A DNA stretch of 24,959 bases from a virus, in the IMG/VR virus record IMGVR_UViG_3300006874_004912, positions 1 through 24,959 of that record. The stretch is one strand, 5' to 3'. The notes beneath the pieces were generated by a model. The model searched no databases. It was not told the DNA's origin and saw only the letters and a list, made by a program, of their open reading frames with translations. Below are positions 12,202 through 19,706 of the stretch, piece after piece (within the stretch, counting starts at the first letter, position 1; every line of letters begins with the position of its first letter). Made by a program: the position numbers and the translations under genes.

Positions 12202-12996
12202 TTAAGCTGCATGTTCTGCTAAAAGCTTTTCTACATGTGCTTTCGCAACAGCATATTCAACCGGTCCAGTTTCGTCCTCATATTGTACAGGGTCGTCCAC
12301 ACCAAGGTTGATAAATGCTTCAATCCTTTCAACAGATGATGCTGATTTGTAATCGCTATTGCCGCTAGGATAGGGCTTGTAAGAAGTATTAGTACGTTTG
12401 TACACTTCATTAAACTCAATTCCGAGCTCTCTAACCAATTCTTGTCCATCTTTTAAAATTCCTAATTTATCAGTATTTAGGTAAGGAGTAAAGTATCCTA
12501 CTTTCTCTGCTTCCCAGTTACCGATTCTAAAAGCTGCATCGTCAGCATCTCTAAACTCTTGTCTACAGTCTGGATAGATTGCATGATCTCCAGCATGAAT
12601 ACCTAATGCTATATCTGTATTTAAACTGTTAGCATTAGCTTCTGATAGAGCAACTGCTTGAACTAAAGAAGCAAATATTTTGTTTCTATTAGGTACTACA
12701 GTAGCTTTCATGTTATCCTCTTCATAATGACCTTCTGGTACATCATCGCCTCCAGTAACTAAAGCTGAATTTAGTAGATTAACTAATCCGTCTAATTTAA
12801 TAACTTGATATTTAATACTCTGTCCATTAGCATTTAAGTAGTCTACTAATGATTGAGCTCTTTCAAGCTCTACTCTATGCTTTTGACCATAATCAAAAGA
12901 TATCGCAGTCACGTTATCATATTCTGATAAACATCTTAATAGTAAAGTTGAGGAGTCCATCCCTCCTGAAAGACTAATAACAACATTTTTTGCCAT
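12202..12996 (-). CDS. queC: 7-cyano-7-deazaguanine (preQ0) synthase-like, zinc cysteines replaced
   Basis: QueC converts 7-carboxy-7-deazaguanine and ammonia to preQ0 using ATP. The 264-residue protein has the PP-loop SGGMDSST at 10-17, FDYGQKHRVEL at 34-44 and VPNRN near 101-105, and YPDCRQEF near 141-148, all family hallmarks. The normal zinc module TxTC-x(n)-CxxCxxCVER is recognisable as TNTSY at 202-206 and DYKSASSVERIEAF at 215-228, but the four cysteines are Ser205, Asp215, Ser218 and Ser221. The fold and ATP site look intact, so the enzyme may work without zinc. The gene stands apart from queD and queE, 8 kb away. A weak hairpin precedes it, and its leader is A+T-rich without a Shine-Dalgarno sequence. 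Confidence 0.88.
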   Translation of the reverse strand: MAKNVVISLSGGMDSSTLLLRCLSEYDNVTAISFDYGQKHRVELERAQSLVDYLNANGQSIKYQVIKLDGLVNLLNSALVTGGDDVPEGHYEEDNMKATVVPNRNKIFASLVQAVALSEANANSLNTDIALGIHAGDHAIYPDCRQEFRDADDAAFRIGNWEAEKVGYFTPYLNTDKLGILKDGQELVRELGIEFNEVYKRTNTSYKPYPSGNSDYKSASSVERIEAFINLGVDDPVQYEDETGPVEYAVAKAHVEKLLAEHAA

Positions 12997-13029
12997 TTTA
13001 TATAATATTAAATTTGCCAGGTATTATAA

Positions 13030-13047
13030 AGCGTATAGGCAAACGCT
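13030..13047 (-). terminator. Weak hairpin after the 98-aa gene
   Basis: On the minus strand a five-base-pair stem AGCGT/ACGCT with an eight-base loop starts inside the stop codon of the 98-aa gene and is followed by TTATAATA, not a pure T run. It lies in the 49-base gap before queC. It may be a weak terminator or RNA-stability element; chance is not excluded. Confidence 0.3.
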
Positions 13048-13342
13048 ATTCTAATATTGAAGTTAAGGAATTTTTAACATCTTCCCAACGTTTCACATAG
13101 CTTTTTAAATCGTAGGTTTTACCACCTTCATTTAGCATTTCTTTTGCTACCATTTTCAAGGCAGAACCAAAAGTTGATGGGTAACCTAACGATTTAATGT
13201 ACTCTGTATCATTGTCTCCTTTGACTACTCTTTCATATACGGTATAGCCACCTGTTTGTGAACGAGTAATAAAAAATGGTTCCATTACTGGGTCTTGTAT
13301 AACTGTATCCGATGATGGGACACTATTTGGATTTCGTAACAT
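13046..13342 (-). CDS. Phage protein of unknown function (98 aa)
   Basis: I do not recognise a named family. The product is soluble, with DPVMEPFFITRSQTGGYTVYERV (about 17-39) followed by a charged C-terminal half (SALKMVAKEMLNEGG, SYVKRWEDVKNSLTSILE). The middle looks like a beta-hairpin element and the end like two helices. It starts immediately after the thioredoxin stop codon with no gap, so it is in the same transcript as thioredoxin and ribonucleotide reductase. The EPFF...GGYTVYE phrase feels familiar from marine T4-like phages, but I cannot support a function. Confidence 0.75.
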   Translation of the reverse strand: MLRNPNSVPSSDTVIQDPVMEPFFITRSQTGGYTVYERVVKGDNDTEYIKSLGYPSTFGSALKMVAKEMLNEGGKTYDLKSYVKRWEDVKNSLTSILE

Positions 13343-13609
13343 TTATGATAAAATTAATTCGGTTAATTCGTCTTTTGATAATCTACCTGTTTTTTTAATA
13401 GTAGATCCGTCTTCTCTAACAAGAACAGTAGTAGGTACAGAAGCTACTTTATATTGAGCAGCTAATCCTGAAGTATCTTTATCGATATCTACATCCTCAA
13501 CAGTTAACTGATCTTGATAGTCTGGTATAACTTTGTCCCAGGTCTTACTGTAAATTTTGCATGGACCGCACCAGGTCGCATAAAATTTAATAATTTTTTT
13601 TGCTGCCAT
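13343..13609 (-). CDS. trxA: Thioredoxin
   Basis: This is a compact thioredoxin of 88 residues, against about 105 in bacteria. The active site W13-C-G-P-C17 follows the first strand KKIIKFYAT, and the cis-proline is Pro59 in SVPTT. Its job is to reduce disulphides. The obvious partner is the NrdA two genes upstream, whose C-terminal CLSC pair needs re-reduction each turnover; the phage peroxiredoxin at 1977 is a second candidate. The start was taken at MAAKK; the 5' end overlaps a 58-aa ORF by 23 bases. T4 instead uses its own NrdC glutaredoxin-like protein, so this fills the same slot. Confidence 0.92.
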   Translation of the reverse strand: MAAKKIIKFYATWCGPCKIYSKTWDKVIPDYQDQLTVEDVDIDKDTSGLAAQYKVASVPTTVLVREDGSTIKKTGRLSKDELTELILS

Positions 13610-13763
13610 AATGTTTGTTTACTTTATTATAATGATCTGATTTAGAGAATTTTTTACCGCTTTGAACATCATCTTTTTTCATGTATTTATCTCTATAAGA
13701 TTTAAGGGTTGGGAGCCATTCTCTGAGCTGAACGTAGCGTGTTTTAGAACTTATTTTTGACAT
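13587..13763 (-). CDS. Small basic protein (58 aa) upstream of thioredoxin
   Basis: This open frame fills most of the 205-base gap between the structural-type gene and thioredoxin, ending 23 bases inside the thioredoxin gene. The product starts MSKISSKTRYVQLREWLPTL and is rich in Lys, Ser and Tyr, ending HYGSKKNY; it is probably helical near the start and disordered after about 30. Its ATG follows an A+T-rich leader like its neighbours. I recognise no family. Coding is supported only by length, position and composition. Confidence 0.5.
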   Translation of the reverse strand: MSKISSKTRYVQLREWLPTLKSYRDKYMKKDDVQSGKKFSKSDHYNKVNKHYGSKKNY

Positions 13764-13814
13764 ATAACTTATTTTATTATATATAATATAGTGAAAAATA
13801 GTCAGACTACAAAC

Positions 13815-14363
13815 CTATACCCCTATATCTTTAAAGTAAGCTACAATGTCGTCAGATCCGGTGAACGTGTTAAGTGTAAGAGTTAACGTAGTGCTACCGC
13901 TGTCTAAAAATGGAGTAGATTCTCCTGCGTAGTACCAACCTTGGAATTGGTCATTTGGATAGGTATCACTAACTGCTTCTATTGTAACAGAAGCATAAGT
14001 GTTAAAGTTTACTGATGCTGTAAATAAAGTTTGTGTTGGACCAATACTAAATGGTGATATCATTTCGATAGTTCCAAGTTCATTGTTAGAACCGGAAACG
14101 CCAAATGTAAAATACCTAGTGTTAGGAGTATACACACTTGAAGTGATACTACCAGATGTACCTAAACACAAACCACCTGATACATAGGCATAAAAAGTGG
14201 TTACATCATCAGCAACTTCAAAAGTAATACCCGAACCGGTCAACTGTGCAGCCGTTACAGAGGATGATATTAAGTTTGAACCAGTAATACTAGTGTGGTA
14301 TATATCCACTGTGGTAATATCCCCACCTAATTCGGTTCCTTTAATTTTAACTAACTTTCCCAT
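13815..14363 (-). CDS. Putative virion structural protein (182 aa)
   Basis: This protein is rich in Ser, Thr and Gly with many SGS and TGS turns (ITGSNLISSSV near 26-36, CLGTSGSITSSVY near 66-78), like the fibre proteins at 4242-6297. It looks all-beta, with a bacterial-type repeat in the C-terminal part: ITEAVSDTYPNDQFQGWYY-like strands and FLDSGSTTLTLTLN. The phrase VTIEAVSDTYPNDQFQGWYYAG resembles InlB-B/Ig-like repeats in bacterial surface proteins. There is no signal peptide. It is isolated from the other structural genes, sitting between nrdA and the 58-aa ORF, which suggests a late insertion (moron-like) or a decoration protein. A weak hairpin with five Ts follows near 13796-13808. Confidence 0.5.
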   Translation of the reverse strand: MGKLVKIKGTELGGDITTVDIYHTSITGSNLISSSVTAAQLTGSGITFEVADDVTTFYAYVSGGLCLGTSGSITSSVYTPNTRYFTFGVSGSNNELGTIEMISPFSIGPTQTLFTASVNFNTYASVTIEAVSDTYPNDQFQGWYYAGESTPFLDSGSTTLTLTLNTFTGSDDIVAYFKDIGV

Positions 14364-14375
14364 TTAATATAAATA

Positions 14376-16112
14376 TCATCCATCACAAGATAGACAGTCG
14401 GTTGATGTTCTACTACCAATATCACCATTAATAACAGAATCTGTTCTTAAATAGTACAGTGTTTTGACTCCTAATCTCCATGCAGTTTGATGTACTTCAT
14501 TGATAAACTTAGGACTATCAGTTGGATCAAAAGCTAAATTTAAAGATTGAGTTTGATCAATATATTTCTGTCTAGCTGCTGCTTGTTCTACTAATTGTAA
14601 TTGATTAATTTCAGCAAATGTTAAAAAGATAGGTTTATCTTCGGCCGGCATTACATCTTCAGGAAGATTTGCAATAGATCCTCTATCTTTCATAATTTGA
14701 TCCCAAACCTCTTCAGTATTTGCACCTTTTTCTTCTAGATATGTTTCTAATGCTGGATTCTTACGAATAAATGTTCCTTTAGCGGAATTAAACGTATAGA
14801 CGTTAGCCGGTACTGGCTCTATTCCTGCAGATACTCCACCTGAGATTGTACTGTTAGATACGGTAGGTGCAATTGCTAGCAAATGAGTGTTTCTCATACC
14901 AGTTCCTCTACACCAGACCGGTTCTCCGTATTCTTCTGCAAGTTTTCTTGAAGCATTTTCTGCTTTTTGTCTAATATCTGAAAATATTTGATGAGTAAGT
15001 GAAGTAGCAGCAATAGAAGCGAAAGGAATTCTTTCGTTCTGTAAAAATGTATGCCATCCTAAAACACCCAATCCAATTGCTCTACCTTTTTTAGCTGACC
15101 TATGGGACCTTATTAACGAATCTCTTCCAGAAGTTTTTGCTAAGAACTCTTCTAATACTCCATCTAAAAAATATATCGCGGTTTCGACTAAGTCTGTATT
15201 TTTCCATTCATGCCATTTAGTAAGGTTAACAGATGAAAGGCAGCAAATGAAAGAATGCTCTTCATCTGTGTGTAATGTTATCTCAGAGCAAATGTTTGTC
15301 ATTGATACATCTAGGTTGTTCTTTTTATATGCCGGTGGATTTGCGTTATTTACGTTATCCCTAAACATAATGTAAGGTTCACCTGTTTCTACCCTAGATT
15401 TAAGTATCTCTACCCATGTACTCATTGCTTCAGGGTCTCTATGTTCTAATCTTTGCATAAACTTATCATCTACCACCACACATTGGTGTAGGTTTAAGCA
15501 CTGCCTATTAGGATCCCCTTTAGGTCTTCTAATTTGTAAGAATTCTTCTATATCTGGGTGGTTAATATCTAAGTTTACAGAAGCCGCTCCACGTCTTACT
15601 GCACCTTGATTTGTTGCTATAATGGTTGAATCGTAAATTTTAGCCCATGGTACAACACCTTCGGATTGTCCAGTTGTTCCGTCACCTATTTTTTCTCCTC
15701 TTCCTCTAACTTTAGATAGTCCAATACCAACTCCACCACCAAGAGAAGTCAGCCTCATTAACTCTGCGTTAGTAAGGCCGATCCCTCTTATGGAGTCAGG
15801 TGTATCTATACCGAAACAGGAGATGGGAAGTCCTTTATCAGTACCGGTGTTAGATAAAACTGGTGAGGCTAAGTTCAACCAACCTTTCCACATATAACGA
15901 AAGAATTTATTCGCTAAATCTGGTCGGTCAAGTCTTTTTGCTATTGTGTCTGCAACACGTCTATATGCTGTCCGAGGAGTTTCGTTTGGTAACAAGTATC
16001 CTTTTGAGATAGTTGCAATCGAAACTTCATTCATCCATTCTGGGTAATCTTTACCAGCTTCCCAGCTGCTGGTGTCTATAGTAATACTCATAACTAATTT
16101 TTTAAAACACAT
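14376..16112 (-). CDS. nrdA: Ribonucleotide reductase class I, alpha subunit
   Basis: This subunit reduces ribonucleotides to deoxyribonucleotides. In this numbering the first redox Cys is Cys99 (PISCFG), the catalytic triad is Asn273, Cys275 and Glu277 (NICSEI), the partner Cys is 290 or 291, the radical-relay tyrosines are Tyr553-Tyr554 (TLYYLRT) and the C-terminal shuttle pair is Cys573 and Cys576 (CLSC). At 578 residues it lacks the N-terminal ATP-cone, so dATP inhibition through that site is absent, which suits a phage needing high dNTP. The called start overlaps nrdB by 11 bases; Met8 (MSITIDTSSW, base 16091) is a likely better start. The pair nrdB-nrdA is followed by thioredoxin. Confidence 0.95.
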   Translation of the reverse strand: MCFKKLVMSITIDTSSWEAGKDYPEWMNEVSIATISKGYLLPNETPRTAYRRVADTIAKRLDRPDLANKFFRYMWKGWLNLASPVLSNTGTDKGLPISCFGIDTPDSIRGIGLTNAELMRLTSLGGGVGIGLSKVRGRGEKIGDGTTGQSEGVVPWAKIYDSTIIATNQGAVRRGAASVNLDINHPDIEEFLQIRRPKGDPNRQCLNLHQCVVVDDKFMQRLEHRDPEAMSTWVEILKSRVETGEPYIMFRDNVNNANPPAYKKNNLDVSMTNICSEITLHTDEEHSFICCLSSVNLTKWHEWKNTDLVETAIYFLDGVLEEFLAKTSGRDSLIRSHRSAKKGRAIGLGVLGWHTFLQNERIPFASIAATSLTHQIFSDIRQKAENASRKLAEEYGEPVWCRGTGMRNTHLLAIAPTVSNSTISGGVSAGIEPVPANVYTFNSAKGTFIRKNPALETYLEEKGANTEEVWDQIMKDRGSIANLPEDVMPAEDKPIFLTFAEINQLQLVEQAAARQKYIDQTQSLNLAFDPTDSPKFINEVHQTAWRLGVKTLYYLRTDSVINGDIGSRTSTDCLSCDG

Positions 16113-17076
16113 TTGACCAATCTAAGTGGCCTTTACTGTAGTTTGTAACTCTACTTGCAAAAAAGTCTGTATGTTGTTTTCCTGCAATAACTGCATCAAA
16201 CCATTTCATCGTTTTCAATGCTCCTTTATCAATTTCTGAAGCAGGAACTAATGGTGCTAAACCTAAATCAGACATTTTTGTATTAACTCTATGTTTTATA
16301 AAGTTTTTTAATTCGTCTTTAGTTAAGTTTTCTAAGTCGCCCATTTCAAATACTTTATCGATAAAATCAAATTCTAATTTCAAAGCATTTGTAGCTGCAT
16401 CCTGAATATCACTAACTAATTTATCGGTTTTAAATTCTGGATGCTCCTCCATTAACGTTCTAAATAACCAGCAACCTGCTTCAGAGTGAAGAGATTCGTC
16501 TCTTACGGACCATTCTACTATCTGTCCTACACCTTTAAGAAGGTTTCTCATTTTAAATGACAGTAGCACAGCAAAAGAAGAAAATAAGTTAACACCTTCT
16601 GTGAAAGCAGAGAAAATAGCCAGAGAAACGGCTCTTTTATGCCAATCGGGTGCTTCATGGCTATCTCTAACTTCCATTAATGATTCAATCTTTGCCATAG
16701 TAGATTCATCCTCCATGAATTCCGCAAAGTTATCTAAACCTAATTGTTCATTTAATAATGAATATGCTTCTGCATGAATAGTTTCTGAAGAACCAAGCGT
16801 TGTGCCCATCATAATGATTTCTGGTTTTCTAAACCACTTAGTCACAAGTGTGGACCAGTAATCATTTACAATAGTTTCTGTTTGAGCGAATCCTTTTAAG
16901 ATACCTCCAACTACGTTTTTTTCATGATTTTTTAAATTACTTTTCCAGTCACTTACATCCTGAGCCATTGGCACTTCTGTGTGTAACCAATGTGCTTGTT
17001 GTTGTTTTAACCAGTAATCGTATGCTTTGGGGTATTCGAAGGGTTTGTAGACGATTCGTTCTTGCAATAAACTCAT
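16102..17076 (-). CDS. nrdB: Ribonucleotide reductase class I, beta subunit
   Basis: This subunit generates the radical for NrdA. By spacing, the metal ligands are Glu67, Glu98, His101, Glu160, Glu194 and His197, and the radical Tyr is Tyr105 (HAEAY). Glu67 is where E. coli NrdB has Asp84, so the first ligand is glutamate; with Tyr105 kept, a tyrosyl radical is still expected, though manganese or mixed metal use cannot be excluded. Length is 324, slightly short for the family. The C-terminal tail ends HLDWSNVF, which should dock on NrdA. The gene starts after an 82-base gap with a hairpin, in an A+T-rich leader with no Shine-Dalgarno sequence. Confidence 0.95.
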   Translation of the reverse strand: MSLLQERIVYKPFEYPKAYDYWLKQQQAHWLHTEVPMAQDVSDWKSNLKNHEKNVVGGILKGFAQTETIVNDYWSTLVTKWFRKPEIIMMGTTLGSSETIHAEAYSLLNEQLGLDNFAEFMEDESTMAKIESLMEVRDSHEAPDWHKRAVSLAIFSAFTEGVNLFSSFAVLLSFKMRNLLKGVGQIVEWSVRDESLHSEAGCWLFRTLMEEHPEFKTDKLVSDIQDAATNALKLEFDFIDKVFEMGDLENLTKDELKNFIKHRVNTKMSDLGLAPLVPASEIDKGALKTMKWFDAVIAGKQHTDFFASRVTNYSKGHLDWSNVF

Positions 17077-17113
17077 ATATACTTATATATTTGTGGTGTT
17101 AAAAGATAGCGAA

Positions 17114-17140
17114 GCCCGTGAGTCTTTTGACTTTCCGGGC
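17114..17140 (-). terminator. Hairpin between gp41 helicase and nrdB
   Basis: In the 82-base gap after the helicase gene, the minus strand folds as GCCCG-(GAA)-AGTC-AAAA-GACT-(CA)-CGGGC, giving two helical segments of five and four base pairs. The GC-rich base stands out in A+T-rich surroundings. It is followed by TTCGCTATCTTTT, a poor U tract, so termination may be partial, or the hairpin may be a processing or regulatory element for nrdB/nrdA. No known riboswitch consensus was recognised. Confidence 0.45.
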
Positions 17141-17158
17141 ACGATTATAAATAGTAGA

Positions 17159-18505
17159 TTAGATACGATTTTCAAAAATTTCTTCTAAATTTTGTCTATT
17201 TACAACTTTAAATGGATCGGTACTGTTGCCATTTTCATCTTCACTCATCTTACCTTCAAAGCTAATATGTCCATTATTTGTATCCATCTTAACTTTATAC
17301 GTCATACCATCTTGCCCATATCTATTTTTCATAACATGCACTCTACCGGTACCTAGTACTTTGTCTTCTTTCTGTCTAGAAAGTGAAATACATATATCTG
17401 CTACCATCATCTTATCGTAACTACCTGCGGCTTTGTCACCTTCAATAACAGAGTCTTTTGCTCCCATTCGGTTAACTTGAGAAGGAGTCAAAATAGGGAT
17501 TTTAAGATCTTTAGCTAAACCTTTAGTGGCTATAAACACGTCGTCAATTTCATCCTTGCGTTCATAATTTCTACCTTTTGAAGGAGCTTTTAAGTAATCA
17601 ACATAATCTATAACCACCATGTCTGGTTTATGTCCCATATCTGAGCACTTTTGTATATGTGCCTTAATTGTGTTTATAGAAGCTCCTTTAGGTGGGTACT
17701 CTTTTACAATTAACTTACCTTTAAGGTTATTGACGTAAGTTTCTACTTCCTTACGTTTCTTATTAATTTCATCAATACCGTATCCTGTAAAGTAGCAATC
17801 AAATCTTTTACCCACATAGTCCTCTCCGAGCTCGAGCGTATAGTAATTAACTTTATACCCAAGAGACACAGCATGAGCAGCAACAGCAACCATAGTCCAC
17901 GACTTACCACCACCAGGATTACCGAAAACAATAGCAAGGTCACCAGGACCGAACCCACCTTGTATACCATCATTAAAAATAGGCCAAGGAGAAGGAATGG
18001 TAGGACGGTAATCAGTTCTATACCTAGTTTCAATATCTTTATTATACTCATGCCCAATATTTTTATCTATTCCAGCTTTTAATGCTTTTTCAATTCTATC
18101 TCTAATTCCATCGTAATTACCTTCTTTTAATAGATCAGCGGAATTGAGAATAGCATTTTTCATTTCTTGATTACGGCAAAAGGTAGTAAACTCATCCTGA
18201 ATATATTCAAGATCATCTTGAGAAGCTTGGTATGAATTTCTTAACTCTTCTTTTAAAGCTACTTGTAATACTTCATTTTCTACTTTTTGAAGTTCTACTT
18301 TAAGAACATCCATTGTAATATTAGTATGGTATTTATCAAAATACCCAACTATTTGATTAATAATCCACTTATGTGAATCAGCGTCAAAATAATCATCATA
18401 TAAAACATCTCTTACGTTTAATAAAAATGATTTGTCTGTTAATAACGAACCTAAAACTTTTAACTGGAAAGCTTTACCGTAAGAATTTAATGTGTTTAAT
18501 GTCAT
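17159..18505 (-). CDS. Replicative DNA helicase, T4 gp41/DnaB-like
   Basis: This is a hexameric 5'-3' helicase opening the fork. The 448-residue protein has an N-terminal helical domain (about 1-150) of the DnaB-N/gp41-type and a RecA-like ATPase domain. Walker A is GNPGGGKSW at 195-203, the DnaB-type YYTLELGEDYVGKRFD is at 221-236, and Walker B is MVVIDYVDYL near 296-305. A PSQVNR segment precedes the later arginine-finger region, and HVMKNRYG near 400 is the conserved DnaB-type end motif. An AAAGG seven bases before the ATG is one of the few Shine-Dalgarno-like sites in the window. It is the last replication gene, with a hairpin downstream. The C-terminal NRQNLEEIFENRI tail could contact a partner. 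Confidence 0.92.
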   Translation of the reverse strand: MTLNTLNSYGKAFQLKVLGSLLTDKSFLLNVRDVLYDDYFDADSHKWIINQIVGYFDKYHTNITMDVLKVELQKVENEVLQVALKEELRNSYQASQDDLEYIQDEFTTFCRNQEMKNAILNSADLLKEGNYDGIRDRIEKALKAGIDKNIGHEYNKDIETRYRTDYRPTIPSPWPIFNDGIQGGFGPGDLAIVFGNPGGGKSWTMVAVAAHAVSLGYKVNYYTLELGEDYVGKRFDCYFTGYGIDEINKKRKEVETYVNNLKGKLIVKEYPPKGASINTIKAHIQKCSDMGHKPDMVVIDYVDYLKAPSKGRNYERKDEIDDVFIATKGLAKDLKIPILTPSQVNRMGAKDSVIEGDKAAGSYDKMMVADICISLSRQKEDKVLGTGRVHVMKNRYGQDGMTYKVKMDTNNGHISFEGKMSEDENGNSTDPFKVVNRQNLEEIFENRI

Positions 18506-18529
18506 GTAATAACCTTTATTCTAATATAA

Positions 18530-18952
18530 CTATTTTTGTCCTAATAACCAAGAAGAACTTTGAATTTTATCTCCTAACCCATCAATTAATTCTATTTTAA
18601 ACATATTGCATATTTCTGCTTCTGGGATAGTACTGTTGTTTTGATCTCCGCCATTAGCAAAAGCTAATTTCATAGTCCCGTAGAATTTATTGACTAACAT
18701 TTTTAGAGTTTCGTTTTGTGTTCTATCTTTATCAATAGAGATCCAAGCCATATCAACTATGCTTAGTTCTCTAATAATTTCTATTCTTTCATCTTGATCT
18801 TGAAAAAACTGAGAGCCTTTTAACTCTCTTTGAACATCGTTATTAACAATCACACAAAGTAAGTCTCCTACTTCTTTTGCTTTTCTAAATAACTCTAAAT
18901 GTCCTTTATGTAACGGATTAAAGTACCCGCTGACTATTACTAATTTTTTCAT
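18530..18952 (-). CDS. Cytidylyltransferase-fold protein (RfaE2-like)
   Basis: This nucleotidyltransferase of 140 residues has H15-x-x-H18 in SGYFNPLHKGHLELFRKA (8-25) and a second signature QSSSWLL at 131-137 in place of the classic ISTT. It is similar to the ADP-heptose synthase/glycerol-phosphate cytidylyltransferase group. NNDVQRELKGSQFF (37-50) matches the nucleotide loop. Its 5' end overlaps the second nucleotidyltransferase gene by 35 bases, so the two are translated together. It sits between the 4-TM protein/5' nuclease genes and the helicase. A sugar-phosphate or polyol-phosphate substrate is the family expectation; in this phage the partner molecules are unknown. Confidence 0.85.
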   Translation of the reverse strand: MKKLVIVSGYFNPLHKGHLELFRKAKEVGDLLCVIVNNDVQRELKGSQFFQDQDERIEIIRELSIVDMAWISIDKDRTQNETLKMLVNKFYGTMKLAFANGGDQNNSTIPEAEICNMFKIELIDGLGDKIQSSSWLLGQK

Positions 18953-19346
18953 AACTTTCTGATATTAACTTTTTAAACTTTGTTGTAGACCATCCATGGG
19001 ATCTATCTAGATAGTGAATAGGTATATTTAGATAGTCACCAGTAAATGGTTTTCCTTTATAATCATCACCTAAAAATCTAACATTAAATTCCCCTAGTTT
19101 TAATAGGTCTAACAGCTGTTCTTCATAGGTGTATGTAAAGATGTCACATATGGATTTAAGTTCATAGAGCATCTCTTTTCTTTCTTCTACCGTAAGTATA
19201 GGTTTAAGTTTGTGTGGCCTTTCTATAGTCGGGTCTGTGTGTAATAATACAATTAAACAGTCACAGTTTTCTGCACACTCCTTGAACATTTTTATATACC
19301 CAGGGTGTATTACATCAAAATTACCTGCTATTACTCCTTTAATCAT
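18918..19346 (-). CDS. Glycerol-3-phosphate cytidylyltransferase-like, HxGY variant
   Basis: The 142-residue protein looks like TagD-type enzymes: GNFDVIHPGYIKMFKEC at 8-24, ERPHKLKPILTVEERKEML at 42-60 including the ERxxxL-like segment, a central DIFTYTYEEQLLDLL, and RSHGWSTTKFKK at 115-126, corresponding to RSxxISTT. The catalytic HxGH reads H14-P-G-Y17, so one His is replaced by Tyr; the same variant may be common in marine phages (recall). Downstream it overlaps the other cytidylyltransferase by 35 bases, and the 4-TM protein gene overlaps its start by eight. A CMP-activated product, possibly for a teichoic-acid-like or capsule-like glycan, is plausible; activity with Tyr17 is unproven. 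Confidence 0.8.
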   Translation of the reverse strand: MIKGVIAGNFDVIHPGYIKMFKECAENCDCLIVLLHTDPTIERPHKLKPILTVEERKEMLYELKSICDIFTYTYEEQLLDLLKLGEFNVRFLGDDYKGKPFTGDYLNIPIHYLDRSHGWSTTKFKKLISESYEKISNSQRVL

Positions 19347-19704
19347 CAGTTTTCCAAAACACTTGTAGTAATACTATAGTTGATGCTAGAGCTAAAATAA
19401 TTCCTGTCTTGAGGGTAATCCCTTCTTTCACGTGTATGTACGTTAAAATTGAAAACGTAAAAACACCTGTGGCAAAACCTATGAGTCTAGATGCCCATAA
19501 ACTTTTTCCTCCAAAAGCAGCAACTATATAAGCTGTACCGTAAATGTAACCTAAGCCTACTGGTATACCGGTCAAAGCAGACATCATTATAGGGTGTTCT
19601 TTTACCCATGTGTTAATAAACTGTCCGTTTGTTTGATACCACGAAATAGACTGTGCAATTAAAAATAAAAATGCACCAAAAAAAAGTTTTTTAAATTCTA
19701 TCAT
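19339..19704 (-). CDS. Four-segment membrane protein of unknown function (121 aa)
   Basis: This integral membrane protein has about four hydrophobic segments: 8-23, 39-65, 70-90 and 96-116. Recognisable phrases are YIYGTAYIVAAFGGKSLWASRLIGFATG and EGITLKTGIILALASTIVLLQVFWK. Many Gly and aromatic residues suggest a packed helical bundle. I cannot name the family, though the LWxxRLIGF phrase seems familiar from phage and marine bacterial hypothetical proteins. It lies between the 5' nuclease gene and the two nucleotidyltransferases and overlaps the latter by eight bases. A holin is conceivable from size, but the location inside the replication operon and absence of a nearby endolysin argue against it. 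Confidence 0.75.
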   Translation of the reverse strand: MIEFKKLFFGAFLFLIAQSISWYQTNGQFINTWVKEHPIMMSALTGIPVGLGYIYGTAYIVAAFGGKSLWASRLIGFATGVFTFSILTYIHVKEGITLKTGIILALASTIVLLQVFWKTDD

Positions 19705-19706
19705 AC

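Noticed and set aside
1977-13609. Thioredoxin-like role for the 70-aa protein beside peroxiredoxin
   Set aside because: It has no cysteine pair; the real thioredoxin is at 13343-13609.
13796-13808. Terminator after the 182-aa structural-type gene
   Set aside because: The stem TAGT/ACTA has only four A/T-rich pairs before five Ts, too weak to call as a feature.
19339-19704. Holin
   Set aside because: Four membrane segments and small size would fit, but there is no endolysin nearby and the gene sits inside the replication operon.
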